A stretch of 64,000 nucleotides of DNA from CAZXWN01 sp964644695 [NCBI: uncultured bacterium] (GTDB lineage Bacteria; UBP4; UBA4092): positions 182,125 to 246,124 of the forward strand of contig CAZXWN010000003.1 of assembly GCA_964644695.1 (NCBI GenBank), given 5' to 3'. Shown piece after piece: positions 25,561 through 34,633 of this stretch. The notes under the pieces were generated by a model, which did no database searches, was not told the DNA's origin, and saw only the letters and a program-made list of their open reading frames with translations. The position numbers and the translations under genes were made by a program. Every line of letters starts with the position of its first letter. Position 1 is the first letter of the stretch.

Positions 25561-26388
25561 ATGAGATATATTCGATGGATACTTCTTTCAATACTGATTT
25601 TGTGTGCCCAGTGTGTTTTTTCATGGACCGTAACAACAACAGACTTTAGTTATTTGTTGCCGCATAACGGACAGATGATTCGTACTTCCAGTGATGTGAC
25701 CGTCTGGGCCACACAGGATGGTTTCTTTCGAGGAGATTCTTCTGCGTATTTTGATGATGTGGGGCAATATCTGGTCCTGAAATGTTTTGCTACGGATAGT
25801 GGATTTATCTATAGTCCTCCCATGGTGGGAGTGGGACCTAACCTTCAAAACATTCCTCTGGATATGTCCACCAGCAAACGGATGGACTTTCTGGTTCAGG
25901 TCACCTTCAGGGGAGGTACCTATTGCGGCGGAACCATCTTTGGACAGTTCCAACCCTCTATTAATTCTGCTTACCTGGGACCTTACGGTTTGCGGACTCC
26001 CATGGTCAGTCCCGGATATCTGGAAGCGGTTACTTTGAAGTGTATCGAAGACAGGGGATTCAATGTTTATAAATATGATACTGACACTGCTTATCCTGGA
26101 GGGATTAACCGGTACAGTTATGAACGAGCCTTCACGTATGGCACTTTTGCTGTCTCAACGGAATGGATTACCTTTAACTGGAGATTTTGTCCAACTCAGG
26201 AAAACTATTACAAGTTAGGATATGTGGGATTGACCTATGTTCCTAATCCTCCCCCGTTTGATTACTTCAATAATGAATACTATATAAATGATACGACCCG
26301 GTGTAACTCAATTCCTCTGCCTTTTACAACAGAAGTTCAAGTCAAAGAAATCAAACTGTATGGACTGAGTTATGACTATGGCCACTAA
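25561..26388 (+). CDS. Secreted beta-rich protein, operon gene 3
   Basis: A 275-residue protein with a signal peptide (YIRWILLSILILCAQCVFSW). The N-terminal FSYLLPHNGQMIRTSSDVTV resembles the equivalent part of gene 5 (CFILPNDGLFSSLTDAS), and the C-terminus VQVKEIKLYGLSYDYGH resembles gene 2. AGGAG seven bases before ATG supports the start. It belongs to the same transcript (12 bases after gene 2). No enzyme motif is visible. Confidence 0.78.
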   Translation: MRYIRWILLSILILCAQCVFSWTVTTTDFSYLLPHNGQMIRTSSDVTVWATQDGFFRGDSSAYFDDVGQYLVLKCFATDSGFIYSPPMVGVGPNLQNIPLDMSTSKRMDFLVQVTFRGGTYCGGTIFGQFQPSINSAYLGPYGLRTPMVSPGYLEAVTLKCIEDRGFNVYKYDTDTAYPGGINRYSYERAFTYGTFAVSTEWITFNWRFCPTQENYYKLGYVGLTYVPNPPPFDYFNNEYYINDTTRCNSIPLPFTTEVQVKEIKLYGLSYDYGH

Positions 26389-26398
26389 GGAGACTCCC

Positions 26399-27433
26399 AT
26401 GAAGAAGATGACTATTCTTATATTTCTTATCCTTTTGTGCCTGTATCAGTGGTCCGTCGCTGGTCCGGGTGGATGGCGCACTGTTCCTGATCGGGGAAGT
26501 ATGAACTCCCTGGGGTATCCGATACTATCTACTCCGAAAGCCATGTTTATGCCAACGGATTTTGGGATTGCCCGGGCTGTTATTACACCAGATAAGGAAA
26601 TCGTCTGGAGACGTTATGCCAAAACAGATGTCTGGCCCAACATGGCTGTCTGTGCCTCTGATCAGTATATTTATTTTTCGGGTGGACATCAGACTCTCCA
26701 GAAAGAGTATCAAATTATAGATACGATCAAGGTCTTTACCTTGAAGGATAAACTTCGGGGGCGGTTGGTGAAAACCGGGCAGATGAAAACGCCGCGGGAA
26801 TTTCATGAGACCCTGGTTATTAAGGATAAACTTTATGTTTTCGGTGGCATAGGTAAGTGGAATACGTATTATTCATCCGTAGAATTTACCTCCAGTGATC
26901 CTCAATCAACGACTTTTGGAGTATGGGATTCTGCGCCCTCGTTTAAGAAAATCATGGGGCCAGTGGTTGCGGTATCCAGAGAAAAAAACAAAGTGATTTG
27001 TCTGGGTGTGAGGCTGGACCGGAGTACAGGTGAAAGATTAGTTTATCTGGAATCATCAGATATTCATTCCGATGGGACACTGGGTGAATGGTCTGTACTG
27101 GGCGGGCCCTATGATATTGATTTCCCCGTGGGTGCCGTATTCCGTCCGGATAGGACATTGTTTGTGGTGGGTGAATACAAAGATAACATGAACAAGTGTT
27201 ACATCATGGATTTAAAGAAACGGAACAAGGGTGCTCCTGCGTTTGTACCTGTTGCACCGCTTGACCCGGGTGTCAGTGTGTTCCGAGGCGATGACTTGGG
27301 GGTTGGGTGTTGGGACCGATTTGTCTGCTTCGTCACAGATGCCTGTTATATTTATGACCCCAATCAGAAAAACTTGAAAGTCTTTAGAAGTTTGAAGAAT
27401 CCTTATTTGGTACCCATGGGTGATAAAAAATGA
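26399..27433 (+). CDS. Secreted kelch-like beta-propeller protein, operon gene 4
   Basis: A 344-residue protein with a signal peptide (TILIFLILLCLYQWSVAG). Internal repeats suggest a kelch-type propeller, best seen at KLYVFGGIGKWNTYYSSVEF with the Gly-Gly pair and aromatic spacing, and again at IYFSGGHQTLQ. AAGGAGACTCCC directly before ATG 26399 fixes the start; an in-frame upstream start at 26372 would overlap gene 3. The stop overlaps gene 5 (ATGA at 27430-27433). It is the one member not related to the other four, and may be the binding or scaffold partner (inference). Confidence 0.75.
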   Translation: MKKMTILIFLILLCLYQWSVAGPGGWRTVPDRGSMNSLGYPILSTPKAMFMPTDFGIARAVITPDKEIVWRRYAKTDVWPNMAVCASDQYIYFSGGHQTLQKEYQIIDTIKVFTLKDKLRGRLVKTGQMKTPREFHETLVIKDKLYVFGGIGKWNTYYSSVEFTSSDPQSTTFGVWDSAPSFKKIMGPVVAVSREKNKVICLGVRLDRSTGERLVYLESSDIHSDGTLGEWSVLGGPYDIDFPVGAVFRPDRTLFVVGEYKDNMNKCYIMDLKKRNKGAPAFVPVAPLDPGVSVFRGDDLGVGCWDRFVCFVTDACYIYDPNQKNLKVFRSLKNPYLVPMGDKK

Positions 27434-28209
27434 AGCTCATAAATCGCATCTTGATTTTGGCCGGGACACTTCTGCTGACCGGAGTTGGATTTTGTCTGTC
27501 AGTTGAGGATGATGAGTTTTCAGCGACGACCAGTAATAACTTTGGTTTTATGAAAGGGGATGGATTGTGTTTCATTCTTCCCAATGATGGCCTGTTCAGC
27601 TCATTAACAGACGCATCCAAAGGGATTTTCTGGAGTAGCGCCGGGTGTTCGGGAAGCGGGACTGTTGAAGTCACTTCTACCGGATGGGTGAATTTGAAAT
27701 GTACCGGACCCGGAACGGCCTCTATTGAGCTGTCTGAACCTGTGATTCTCTCCCTGATGACGACTTTCCCCAGGAAGTCATATGCCTGGGATCAACTGGC
27801 ACCCGTAATGCATTACAGGGGAGTCCCTGATGTTGGATATGACAGCAAGGTGGCAGGGTTATTCCAACTGGAATTGTTTGATGCTGCTGGCAGGGAGTCT
27901 CATCCTCTGGTGGGCCTGGACTTTTCGGCGAGTGCTCTCGGGGGCTATTATCCAAAGATTGGATTAGACCGGTTTGGTCAAACCACCTCAGGCAGGGTTT
28001 GGGCCTCTATTGCCTGGCAATTTACTCCGCCTCATGCCAGCTGGAATAAAATATCTAAAATCCGTATCAGTTATACAGTTCCTGCGGGAGTCGCTGCTGA
28101 TTTGAAAAGCGGTATTCAGGTGGGACAGCTTTACCTGTGTTCCATGTGGTGCCGAAATGAGAACTGGTATCCACCCGCTGACGCGGCCAAACTGTTACAG
28201 GATAATTGA
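27430..28209 (+). CDS. Secreted beta-rich protein, operon gene 5
   Basis: A 259-residue protein with a signal peptide (INRILILAGTLLLTGVGFCL). It shows the shared family pattern most fully: CFILPNDGLFSSLTDASKGI, then VEVTSTGWVNLKCTGPGTAS and the C-terminal ISKIRISYTVPAGVAADLKS. Several Cys in the mature part could form disulfides. Last gene of the operon, start-stop overlapped with gene 4. No named family recognised. Confidence 0.78.
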   Translation: MKLINRILILAGTLLLTGVGFCLSVEDDEFSATTSNNFGFMKGDGLCFILPNDGLFSSLTDASKGIFWSSAGCSGSGTVEVTSTGWVNLKCTGPGTASIELSEPVILSLMTTFPRKSYAWDQLAPVMHYRGVPDVGYDSKVAGLFQLELFDAAGRESHPLVGLDFSASALGGYYPKIGLDRFGQTTSGRVWASIAWQFTPPHASWNKISKIRISYTVPAGVAADLKSGIQVGQLYLCSMWCRNENWYPPADAAKLLQDN

Positions 28210-28419
28210 GCTGAGTATCCAGTATCCATGAGGACTGGAGATGATTGTTTGGGGTAACCTCAAGCCTTTGAATTTACTGTGGCTTAAAAAAATCCTTTAG
28301 GAAACAGGGCTTTCAATGGGATAATATTAAAAAGAAGAGGTATGAAGGGATTTTGACTACCCCCTCCGCAAAATGGTCGTCTGCCTGAATACCCATCCAT
28401 TCCTGGAGGTACCCCCAGC

Positions 28420-29727
28420 ATGAGTGAGACAAACCAGAAAGCAAAACTAATCATCGAGGGACAGGAATATGAATTTCCTATCGTTATTGGTACGGAAGGT
28501 GAGAAGGGGATTGATATCACCAGCCTGCGATCCCAGACGGGCTTTATTACCCTGGACCCCGGATATGCCAATACTGGAAGTTGTAATTCCAGTATCACCT
28601 TTATTGATGGTGAAAAGGGAATTCTTCGTTACCGGGGAATTCCAGTAGAACAGTTTGCTGATGTTCCCCATCCAAACTTTGTAGAAGTGGCCTATTTGTT
28701 AATATTTGGTCATTTGCCTTCCAAACAGCAGTTAAAAGATTATTCAGAACGCCTCACAGAAAATGCGACCCTGAAAGAGGATATGAAACACCATTATCAG
28801 GGGTTCCCGATCGGTGCTCCTCCAATGGCAATTCTGTCAGCCATGATCAACACTCTGGCCTGTTTCCATTCCACTTATTTACAGCTGGGTGATGAGGGTC
28901 TGTTTGAAGAGGCTTCTGCGCGCCTGATATCCAAAATTAGAACGATTGCTTCCTATTCCTACCGGTCCAGCAAAGGATTGCCGTTCATCTATCCCAATCC
29001 AAAACTCCGGTATGCTGCCAATTTCCTCCACATGATGTTCTCGATGCCTTATGATGAGTATCGGGTGGATCCAGATATTGAGGATGCGTTAAACCTGTTT
29101 TTAATTCTGCATGCTGACCATGAACAAAACTGTTCCACATCGACTGTCAGGATGGTCGGTTCATCCCGCGCTAATCTTTATACCAGCTGTGCTGCGGGTG
29201 TGTGCGCCCTCTGGGGCCCGCTGCATGGGGGGGCTAATGTGGCTGTGATGGAAATGCTGGATAATATCCGGACGGGAAATGTAACTCCGGAAGAATATCT
29301 GAAGCTGGCCAAAGATAAAAATTCCAGTGTCCGGCTGATGGGTTTTGGACATCGGATTTATAAGAATTTCGATCCTCGTGCAAATATCCTGAAGCGTGCC
29401 TGCGACAAGGTTCTGGATAAAATGGGACGACATGACCCCTTGTTGGATATTGCGCGGAAACTGGAAGAAGTTGCGTTATCGGATCCTTATTTTGTGGAAC
29501 GGAAATTGTATCCGAATGTGGACTTCTATTCTGGAATACTCCTGAGAGCCATCGGGATCCCGACGAATATGTTTACGGTTATGTTTGCGATTGGCCGTCT
29601 GCCGGGGTGGATTGCCCAATGGAAAGAAATGCATGATGAAACCAACAACAAAATTGCCCGGCCGCGGCAAATTTACACAGGTCTGAACAAAACGGATTAT
29701 GTGGCCATGAAAAACAGACCGGAATAA
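28420..29727 (+). CDS. gltA: Citrate synthase
   Basis: A 435-residue hexameric-type citrate synthase. It has an N-terminal beta region (AKLIIEGQEYEFPIVIGTEG, then GFITLDPGYANTGSCNSSIT) and the catalytic set: His in GPLHGGAN, His in GFGHRIYKNFDPRA and Asp in NVDFYSGI. LHADHEQNCSTSTVRMVGSS is also typical. It condenses oxaloacetate and acetyl-CoA at the entry of the TCA cycle. GGAGGTACCCCCAGC precedes the ATG, and a strong terminator follows, so it is monocistronic. Confidence 0.97.
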   Translation: MSETNQKAKLIIEGQEYEFPIVIGTEGEKGIDITSLRSQTGFITLDPGYANTGSCNSSITFIDGEKGILRYRGIPVEQFADVPHPNFVEVAYLLIFGHLPSKQQLKDYSERLTENATLKEDMKHHYQGFPIGAPPMAILSAMINTLACFHSTYLQLGDEGLFEEASARLISKIRTIASYSYRSSKGLPFIYPNPKLRYAANFLHMMFSMPYDEYRVDPDIEDALNLFLILHADHEQNCSTSTVRMVGSSRANLYTSCAAGVCALWGPLHGGANVAVMEMLDNIRTGNVTPEEYLKLAKDKNSSVRLMGFGHRIYKNFDPRANILKRACDKVLDKMGRHDPLLDIARKLEEVALSDPYFVERKLYPNVDFYSGILLRAIGIPTNMFTVMFAIGRLPGWIAQWKEMHDETNNKIARPRQIYTGLNKTDYVAMKNRPE

Positions 29728-29748
29728 CTCTGATAAATTGTACTATTA

Positions 29749-29784
29749 AACCGGTTCACACTTGTCTGTGAACCGGTTTTTTCA
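29749..29784 (+). terminator. Rho-independent terminator of citrate synthase
   Basis: Perfect 11-bp stem AACCGGTTCAC / GTGAACCGGTT followed by TTTTTT-type run, 22 bases after the stop. Confidence 0.92.
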
Positions 29785-29866
29785 TGATAATGAAGAAAGT
29801 TTGGTGTTAAGGCGAGAGACTGATACACTACTTATAAATGAATATGATTTCGGGTGAATTTATACA

Positions 29867-30331
29867 ATGAAACAAGTCACAATTTATACTGACGGTGCCT
29901 GCCGAGGGAACGGAAAAGAATCTTCCATTGGTGCTTATGGGATCGTTATGATGTTCAATAATCGTAAGAAGGAAGTGAAGAAAGCGTTTCCCAATACCAC
30001 CAATAATATTATGGAAATGAGCGCTGTTATTGTTGCCCTGTCCTTATTGAAGGAACCCTGTGCTGTGAAGTTGTATAGTGATTCGGCTTATGTTGTCAAT
30101 GCCATCAACCAAAGATGGATTGCAAACTGGCAGCGAAATGGATGGAAAAATGCCAGTAAAGAACCGGTCAAAAATAAAGAGCTGTGGCTTCAACTGGTGG
30201 AACTCCTGAAAATCCATCAAGTTGAGTTTATCAAGGTCAAAGGTCACTCCGATAATGAGTACAATAACCGCTGTGATGAACTGGCGAACCTCGCCATGGA
30301 TGAATATCTGCAAACCAATCCAGGCCAGTAA
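29867..30331 (+). CDS. rnhA: Ribonuclease HI
   Basis: A 154-residue RNase H fold protein with all four acidic catalytic residues: Asp in [12 protein letters not shown], Glu in [12 protein letters not shown], Asp in [12 protein letters not shown] and Asp in [12 protein letters not shown]. The basic handle segment ([19 protein letters not shown]) is present. It degrades RNA in RNA-DNA hybrids. Its length is standard for bacterial RnhA. Short transcription unit of its own. Confidence 0.95.
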   Translation: MKQVTIYTDGACRGNGKESSIGAYGIVMMFNNRKKEVKKAFPNTTNNIMEMSAVIVALSLLKEPCAVKLYSDSAYVVNAINQRWIANWQRNGWKNASKEPVKNKELWLQLVELLKIHQVEFIKVKGHSDNEYNNRCDELANLAMDEYLQTNPGQ

Positions 30332-30371
30332 TTCCCTCCTTCCCTCCATTCTTTGAATTAGTAAGATAAAG

Positions 30372-30400
30372 TTGACTATTCAAAGTGATTGGACTATCCT
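30372..30400 (+). promoter_or_regulatory. Promoter of the large secreted protein gene
   Basis: TTGACT (30372-30377), 17-base spacer, TATCCT (30395-30400), 50 bases before the start codon. Confidence 0.6.
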
Positions 30401-30450
30401 GTCAGCATAGCCCGATGCTATGGACTCTAATTAATTTCGAGGGAAAATCA

Positions 30451-32796
30451 ATGAGAGTACGATTATTTACTGCCGTTTTAGTGTCAGTGATAGCTTTTAC
30501 TTATTGTTGTGCAGCAATCAGTGGAATTGAGAACAAGGCCATTACCTCCCCACCATCAGGAACCCCACCCGTTACGGTTACCAACACCTCAGAGAATCAT
30601 GCGACTCTGACTCCCAGTATCTCTCAATACATTGAAACAAGTACGGAGAATTCTTTTAGTCCCCTGTATGTCTTAATTGGAGCTGGGGACCGTGTCTCAT
30701 ACACCTTCCACTTCGATAGTACTGCCACCGAATGGAGATTTTCTTCCCCAATACTGGATACAGACTGGACCCCTGTTCTTTCATCACAGACTACTATTCT
30801 ATCTTCAGAGCATTACTTTTCTTATGCGTACCTGGTGGAGATAGATGTTTATCTTTATGTCAGATCTGCCTATGGTGAAGAAACAATTGCTGGGAAAATT
30901 AAAGTAAATGGCGGGTTTCCCACGATTCGTGGATCATTTAGCTACCAAAATGAAGGCTATGCACCTTTGAACCCATTCCTATTTAATACTAACAATCCAG
31001 CGACGAGAGATATCGTTTCTCAAGCTTATGCTTTTAGTACTTCTGAATTGTATTGCGGGGAGTTGGTTTCTTTTGACATTCCAGGGACATATACACTGCA
31101 CCACTATGGGATAGCTAAAATACCTTTCTTTGGACATGAATACGCATTTTATTGTCGAAAACCTGGTTATTTTAGAGTTCATTCCCGGAGTGAGGCTGAT
31201 GAATATTTGTTGCCGGGAGTGAAGGCTTTTCCGGGGCAAACATTGACGGCCTATGACCTGAAAGACTATAAACCCTATAACCAGGAATATGGATATGTTC
31301 TTACCCACAATCCCCTAAATATGGTGACCTTGAATGGGACCACGGTTGTTTGTCAGGGGTTTGGAATCCCAACGACAGCAATGGCTCAATTTGCGATGAC
31401 TTATGAAGGAGATACCATCCGTACCTTGTATGGAAAAGTGAATGTCTCTTCATACCAATTACGAAGACTTCCTGAGATATCACTGGCTCCCGGCGAAACC
31501 AAATATGTAAATGTCGGGGACTACTGTTATAACTCACAAGGTTTGAAGCTGGCCCCTTCCTTTGGAAAAGCAGGTTCTTTGGTTGTCAGTCCTTCCTCCC
31601 AATTAAAAGCGGAATGGATAGGAAACATTCTGGTTGGGTATGGCCAGATAAAGATTACTGCAAGTTCTGATTATACCGGGGATGGATATGTTGAAGTGAT
31701 TGCTTCTTCCTCCGATAAATCGCCATGGCCGGATTCTGACCGTGAACGGATCGTAGTACATGCTAACCCTCAGATGGGAACCGCCTTAAAGAGTAGCAGC
31801 GAGATGCAGAAAGTGTTGGTCTTCCAACCTTTGGAAGGGTCCAATTCACAGCCTCAGGTAACGGTCCCGATATCAGGGATAATGCGGGTGAAATTTACCA
31901 GTCAGAATCAGGGAATAAAAATCATGCCAGCATTAAACCTGTTCCGAAATTATGAAAAAGGGAAATGGTACATTGCTCGGATGAAGGTGAGAACAGACAA
32001 CAAAGACAGTCTGGTTAATACTCAGCTTGTTCATCTGAAAGGGGTTATTCCCAATGATGTACACATCGAAGCTGCAGTAAATTGTATCAGTGGTCTTACA
32101 ACGGATTGGACTTTAGTCGAAACTCCAATATATACTCACCAATCTGGTTCGGGGTACTTCCAGATTATGCTGGAGAATCAGGGTGATGCGTGTAATGTGT
32201 ATGTAAAAGATTTGGAATGGATAGAAGCTAAACCCGGTGTGATGAGTCTTCGGGGAAAGAGTCCTGAAGTGAAAAAAGAAGTTGTAACTGATTATTATGT
32301 GTTGGACCCACTGTGGAATACTGCTAATGGAAATCCATATGGAATATACGACTACAACGGGTTTATCATCACTCCCAGATACGATGAATATACTGATATT
32401 ACTCTAACCTCTGTTAATGGAAATGATTCCATTATGACTCCCGGAGTGCCTCTCGGCAATTCCTTTGGGATGAAGTCACAAATTAGAAATATAACGGGTT
32501 CCGCGGACCAATTTACTTTCCTGATGGCCTGTATGGGAGTGCCTGAGGAAGGTCTCTATGACATTTCGAGTAAGGGAACTCAAATTGTTGCTTCTGCAGA
32601 ATGGGGACAGTTAACTGATAATGATGACCCTGTCAGTCAGGGGTATCATTATCTGGCGGGAAATGCACTTCAACCCTGGTACCAGTTCCAGGTAAAAGCG
32701 TCAGGAACAACCTATGGGGATTTCTTCTACTTGTATGATGTCCGGTTTATGCCCGGTGAAGATAAGTCGTTTTATATGGACTCCTCTTTGATGTGA
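30451..32796 (+). CDS. Large secreted beta-rich protein of unknown function
   Basis: A 781-residue protein with an N-terminal signal peptide (RLFTAVLVSVIAFTYCCAAI). GAGGGA before ATG 30451 fixes the start; an upstream in-frame ATG at 30385 lacks one. The mature region is Ser-, Thr- and Tyr-rich with several segments that read as Ig-like or beta-sandwich modules (for example ISLAPGETKYVNVGDYCYNS, and NLFRNYEKGKWYIARMKVRT, which is like a carbohydrate-binding sandwich). No enzyme motif is seen. It probably works at the cell surface. It is monocistronic and is followed by a copy of repeat A. Confidence 0.7.
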   Translation: MRVRLFTAVLVSVIAFTYCCAAISGIENKAITSPPSGTPPVTVTNTSENHATLTPSISQYIETSTENSFSPLYVLIGAGDRVSYTFHFDSTATEWRFSSPILDTDWTPVLSSQTTILSSEHYFSYAYLVEIDVYLYVRSAYGEETIAGKIKVNGGFPTIRGSFSYQNEGYAPLNPFLFNTNNPATRDIVSQAYAFSTSELYCGELVSFDIPGTYTLHHYGIAKIPFFGHEYAFYCRKPGYFRVHSRSEADEYLLPGVKAFPGQTLTAYDLKDYKPYNQEYGYVLTHNPLNMVTLNGTTVVCQGFGIPTTAMAQFAMTYEGDTIRTLYGKVNVSSYQLRRLPEISLAPGETKYVNVGDYCYNSQGLKLAPSFGKAGSLVVSPSSQLKAEWIGNILVGYGQIKITASSDYTGDGYVEVIASSSDKSPWPDSDRERIVVHANPQMGTALKSSSEMQKVLVFQPLEGSNSQPQVTVPISGIMRVKFTSQNQGIKIMPALNLFRNYEKGKWYIARMKVRTDNKDSLVNTQLVHLKGVIPNDVHIEAAVNCISGLTTDWTLVETPIYTHQSGSGYFQIMLENQGDACNVYVKDLEWIEAKPGVMSLRGKSPEVKKEVVTDYYVLDPLWNTANGNPYGIYDYNGFIITPRYDEYTDITLTSVNGNDSIMTPGVPLGNSFGMKSQIRNITGSADQFTFLMACMGVPEEGLYDISSKGTQIVASAEWGQLTDNDDPVSQGYHYLAGNALQPWYQFQVKASGTTYGDFFYLYDVRFMPGEDKSFYMDSSLM

Positions 32797-32872
32797 CATA
32801 ACACGGTTTGGAGAAAATCTATCTGCCAGATTAAGGGTTGATTTTCAATCACACATTGATTTTATGATGGAA

Positions 32873-32926
32873 TGATCCACGGAGTTGTTCCGAGCTGCTC
32901 CGTGGATCCTTCGTTATGAGGTGAAG
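32873..32926. repeat. Palindromic intergenic repeat A, copy 3
   Basis: GATCCACGGA (32874-32883) pairs with TCCGTGGATC (32899-32908), a perfect 10-bp stem; CTTCGTTATGAGG follows as in other copies. It lies between convergent genes. Confidence 0.8.
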
Positions 32927-32951
32927 AGTTGTTTTGATGCCGGAGGATGGG

Positions 32952-34574
32952 TCAGGATTTGGGGTCTGTATCTTCTTGTTGAAGGAAAAGAATCCTTACC
33001 GGTGTGGTGTTGTTTCCAGCACGGTCATAGGTCCACCGTAGATGGATTCGGACGGGAAGTTTTTTCTCATCTCTCAGATAAGTTTCCAAATCCCGGGCCA
33101 ATTGTTCGACTGTCAGATTAGGTCGAAGGACGATATCTCCCGGACATCTCATTTGAAGCCACTGAGCCGGTCCCTCAATTCGACATCCAGCAATCCCCAA
33201 ATCAACAGGTAATCCTGCCAGTTCCAATTTAGCGGATTGTCTGGATTGCATGAAACTCCATTGATATTCAGCTGTTTGCAGAAGGACCATGGTTTGATTT
33301 TTTTGTGGTTCCAGTCCAACCTCGCTTTGCATGGACATCCGAATCGCCGTATCTTTTGAAACAACAAACTTGAAGGTTTGACCAGGGTTCAATCGGTATA
33401 ATTCCCGGGCGGTTTGAATAATGGGAGTCGTTTCTCCGGGGTTCGTTGATACTTTGGGAGGGGAAGATTTGCCAGTAGTTGTGGATGTCAAGTTTAATCG
33501 GGAAACAATCTCGTTTGACCAGGACGGACCCTGGTATTCCCCCATGAGTTTTCCTGTACTGTCCAGTACTAGAACTGTGGGAAGTTTTTGGAAATTCCAC
33601 TGATTCCGATATACGGCATCACCCAATAACCGAGGCCATGTTTCCGGTGTTGATTTTGGTGTCTGACTGAAAACGATTTCCGCAATGACGATTCCAGAAT
33701 TCCGGTACTGGTCGAGAAGTTTCTGGATTTGTTCTTTCTCCTCAGGTGGAAGGAAACCCGCCGCCCGGACATAAAGGAGTTTCCATTTTCCCGGCCAGGT
33801 CTGACTGTCCAGAGTTCCTCCTCCGACAGCCGGCAGGTTGAAGTCCATCTGGACAGGGTTCCCTGTCAGCCTGCCCCAGGCCGACCGACTCCATAATGCC
33901 AGTGTGGTATCTTCTGCGACCGTGCACTCAGCAAACAGCCGTATTTTTCGGTCTTTCCAGTCAGATTCCGGATAGGCTGAAGCGACCTGCCATAATAACC
34001 AGTACCCCTTTTGAACATCTTTATATCGTTCGGAGTAATATCGGGCCTGTACTTCTAACCGAACTACCGTTTCTAATGACCAGGTACTTGTCTTCTCGAC
34101 GGTGTTCAGAGCCCGCTGCAGATTCATGATGGTGAGGGGATATGCGGGTGCCGCTTCCAGCCGGGAATCAGAAAGTAATCCTTCCAGAATTTCATCGGTA
34201 CCTGTTGGAAAAGGTTCCTGACTTGCCCACCATTGAGACAGAGTGCTGGAGATCCGGGTCATGTTAAGGGCTTGTCTGGAATCCAGAGGATAGACTTTGT
34301 AAAATTGCCACGACATATCCAGATATTTCTGGAACAAGGAACGGTTCTCAGGTGTAATTTTCGGATACCGTTGTGTTATCTGGGCGATTGAATCCATCGC
34401 GAGCCATAAGTTATTCGCGGAAGGGATGAGGGGAGGAGCGGGTTTGGTTTCTTTTATGACTTTTCGGACAGGGGTTTTATTTTTGGGTGCAGCCATACTA
34501 CTGTCCGGACATAATAAGACTCCGGTCACCAATAAAGTCATCAATATCCGAATGGACAGTAATAACGGTCTCAT
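32952..34574 (-). CDS. Secreted protein with a thioredoxin-like domain lacking CxxC
   Basis: A 540-residue protein with a signal peptide ending near SSMAAPK. Residues about 50-220 are helical and repeat-like, perhaps TPR-type. Residues about 240-360 resemble a TlpA/AhpC thioredoxin fold (MDFNLPAVGGGTLDSQTW, WKLLYVRAAGFLPPEEKEQI and LPTVLVLDSTGKLMGEYQG), but the usual redox CxxC is replaced by AGFL, so it cannot act as a classical disulfide reductase. The C-terminal 180 residues are of unknown fold with two Cys. There is no strong ribosome site. Confidence 0.68.
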   Translation of the reverse strand: MRPLLLSIRILMTLLVTGVLLCPDSSMAAPKNKTPVRKVIKETKPAPPLIPSANNLWLAMDSIAQITQRYPKITPENRSLFQKYLDMSWQFYKVYPLDSRQALNMTRISSTLSQWWASQEPFPTGTDEILEGLLSDSRLEAAPAYPLTIMNLQRALNTVEKTSTWSLETVVRLEVQARYYSERYKDVQKGYWLLWQVASAYPESDWKDRKIRLFAECTVAEDTTLALWSRSAWGRLTGNPVQMDFNLPAVGGGTLDSQTWPGKWKLLYVRAAGFLPPEEKEQIQKLLDQYRNSGIVIAEIVFSQTPKSTPETWPRLLGDAVYRNQWNFQKLPTVLVLDSTGKLMGEYQGPSWSNEIVSRLNLTSTTTGKSSPPKVSTNPGETTPIIQTARELYRLNPGQTFKFVVSKDTAIRMSMQSEVGLEPQKNQTMVLLQTAEYQWSFMQSRQSAKLELAGLPVDLGIAGCRIEGPAQWLQMRCPGDIVLRPNLTVEQLARDLETYLRDEKKLPVRIHLRWTYDRAGNNTTPVRILFLQQEDTDPKS

Positions 34575-34633
34575 AGTTTTATTAAACCATAATTAATACA
34601 ACCCTGTAAGAAAATTGGGGCTGTCGAATTATA

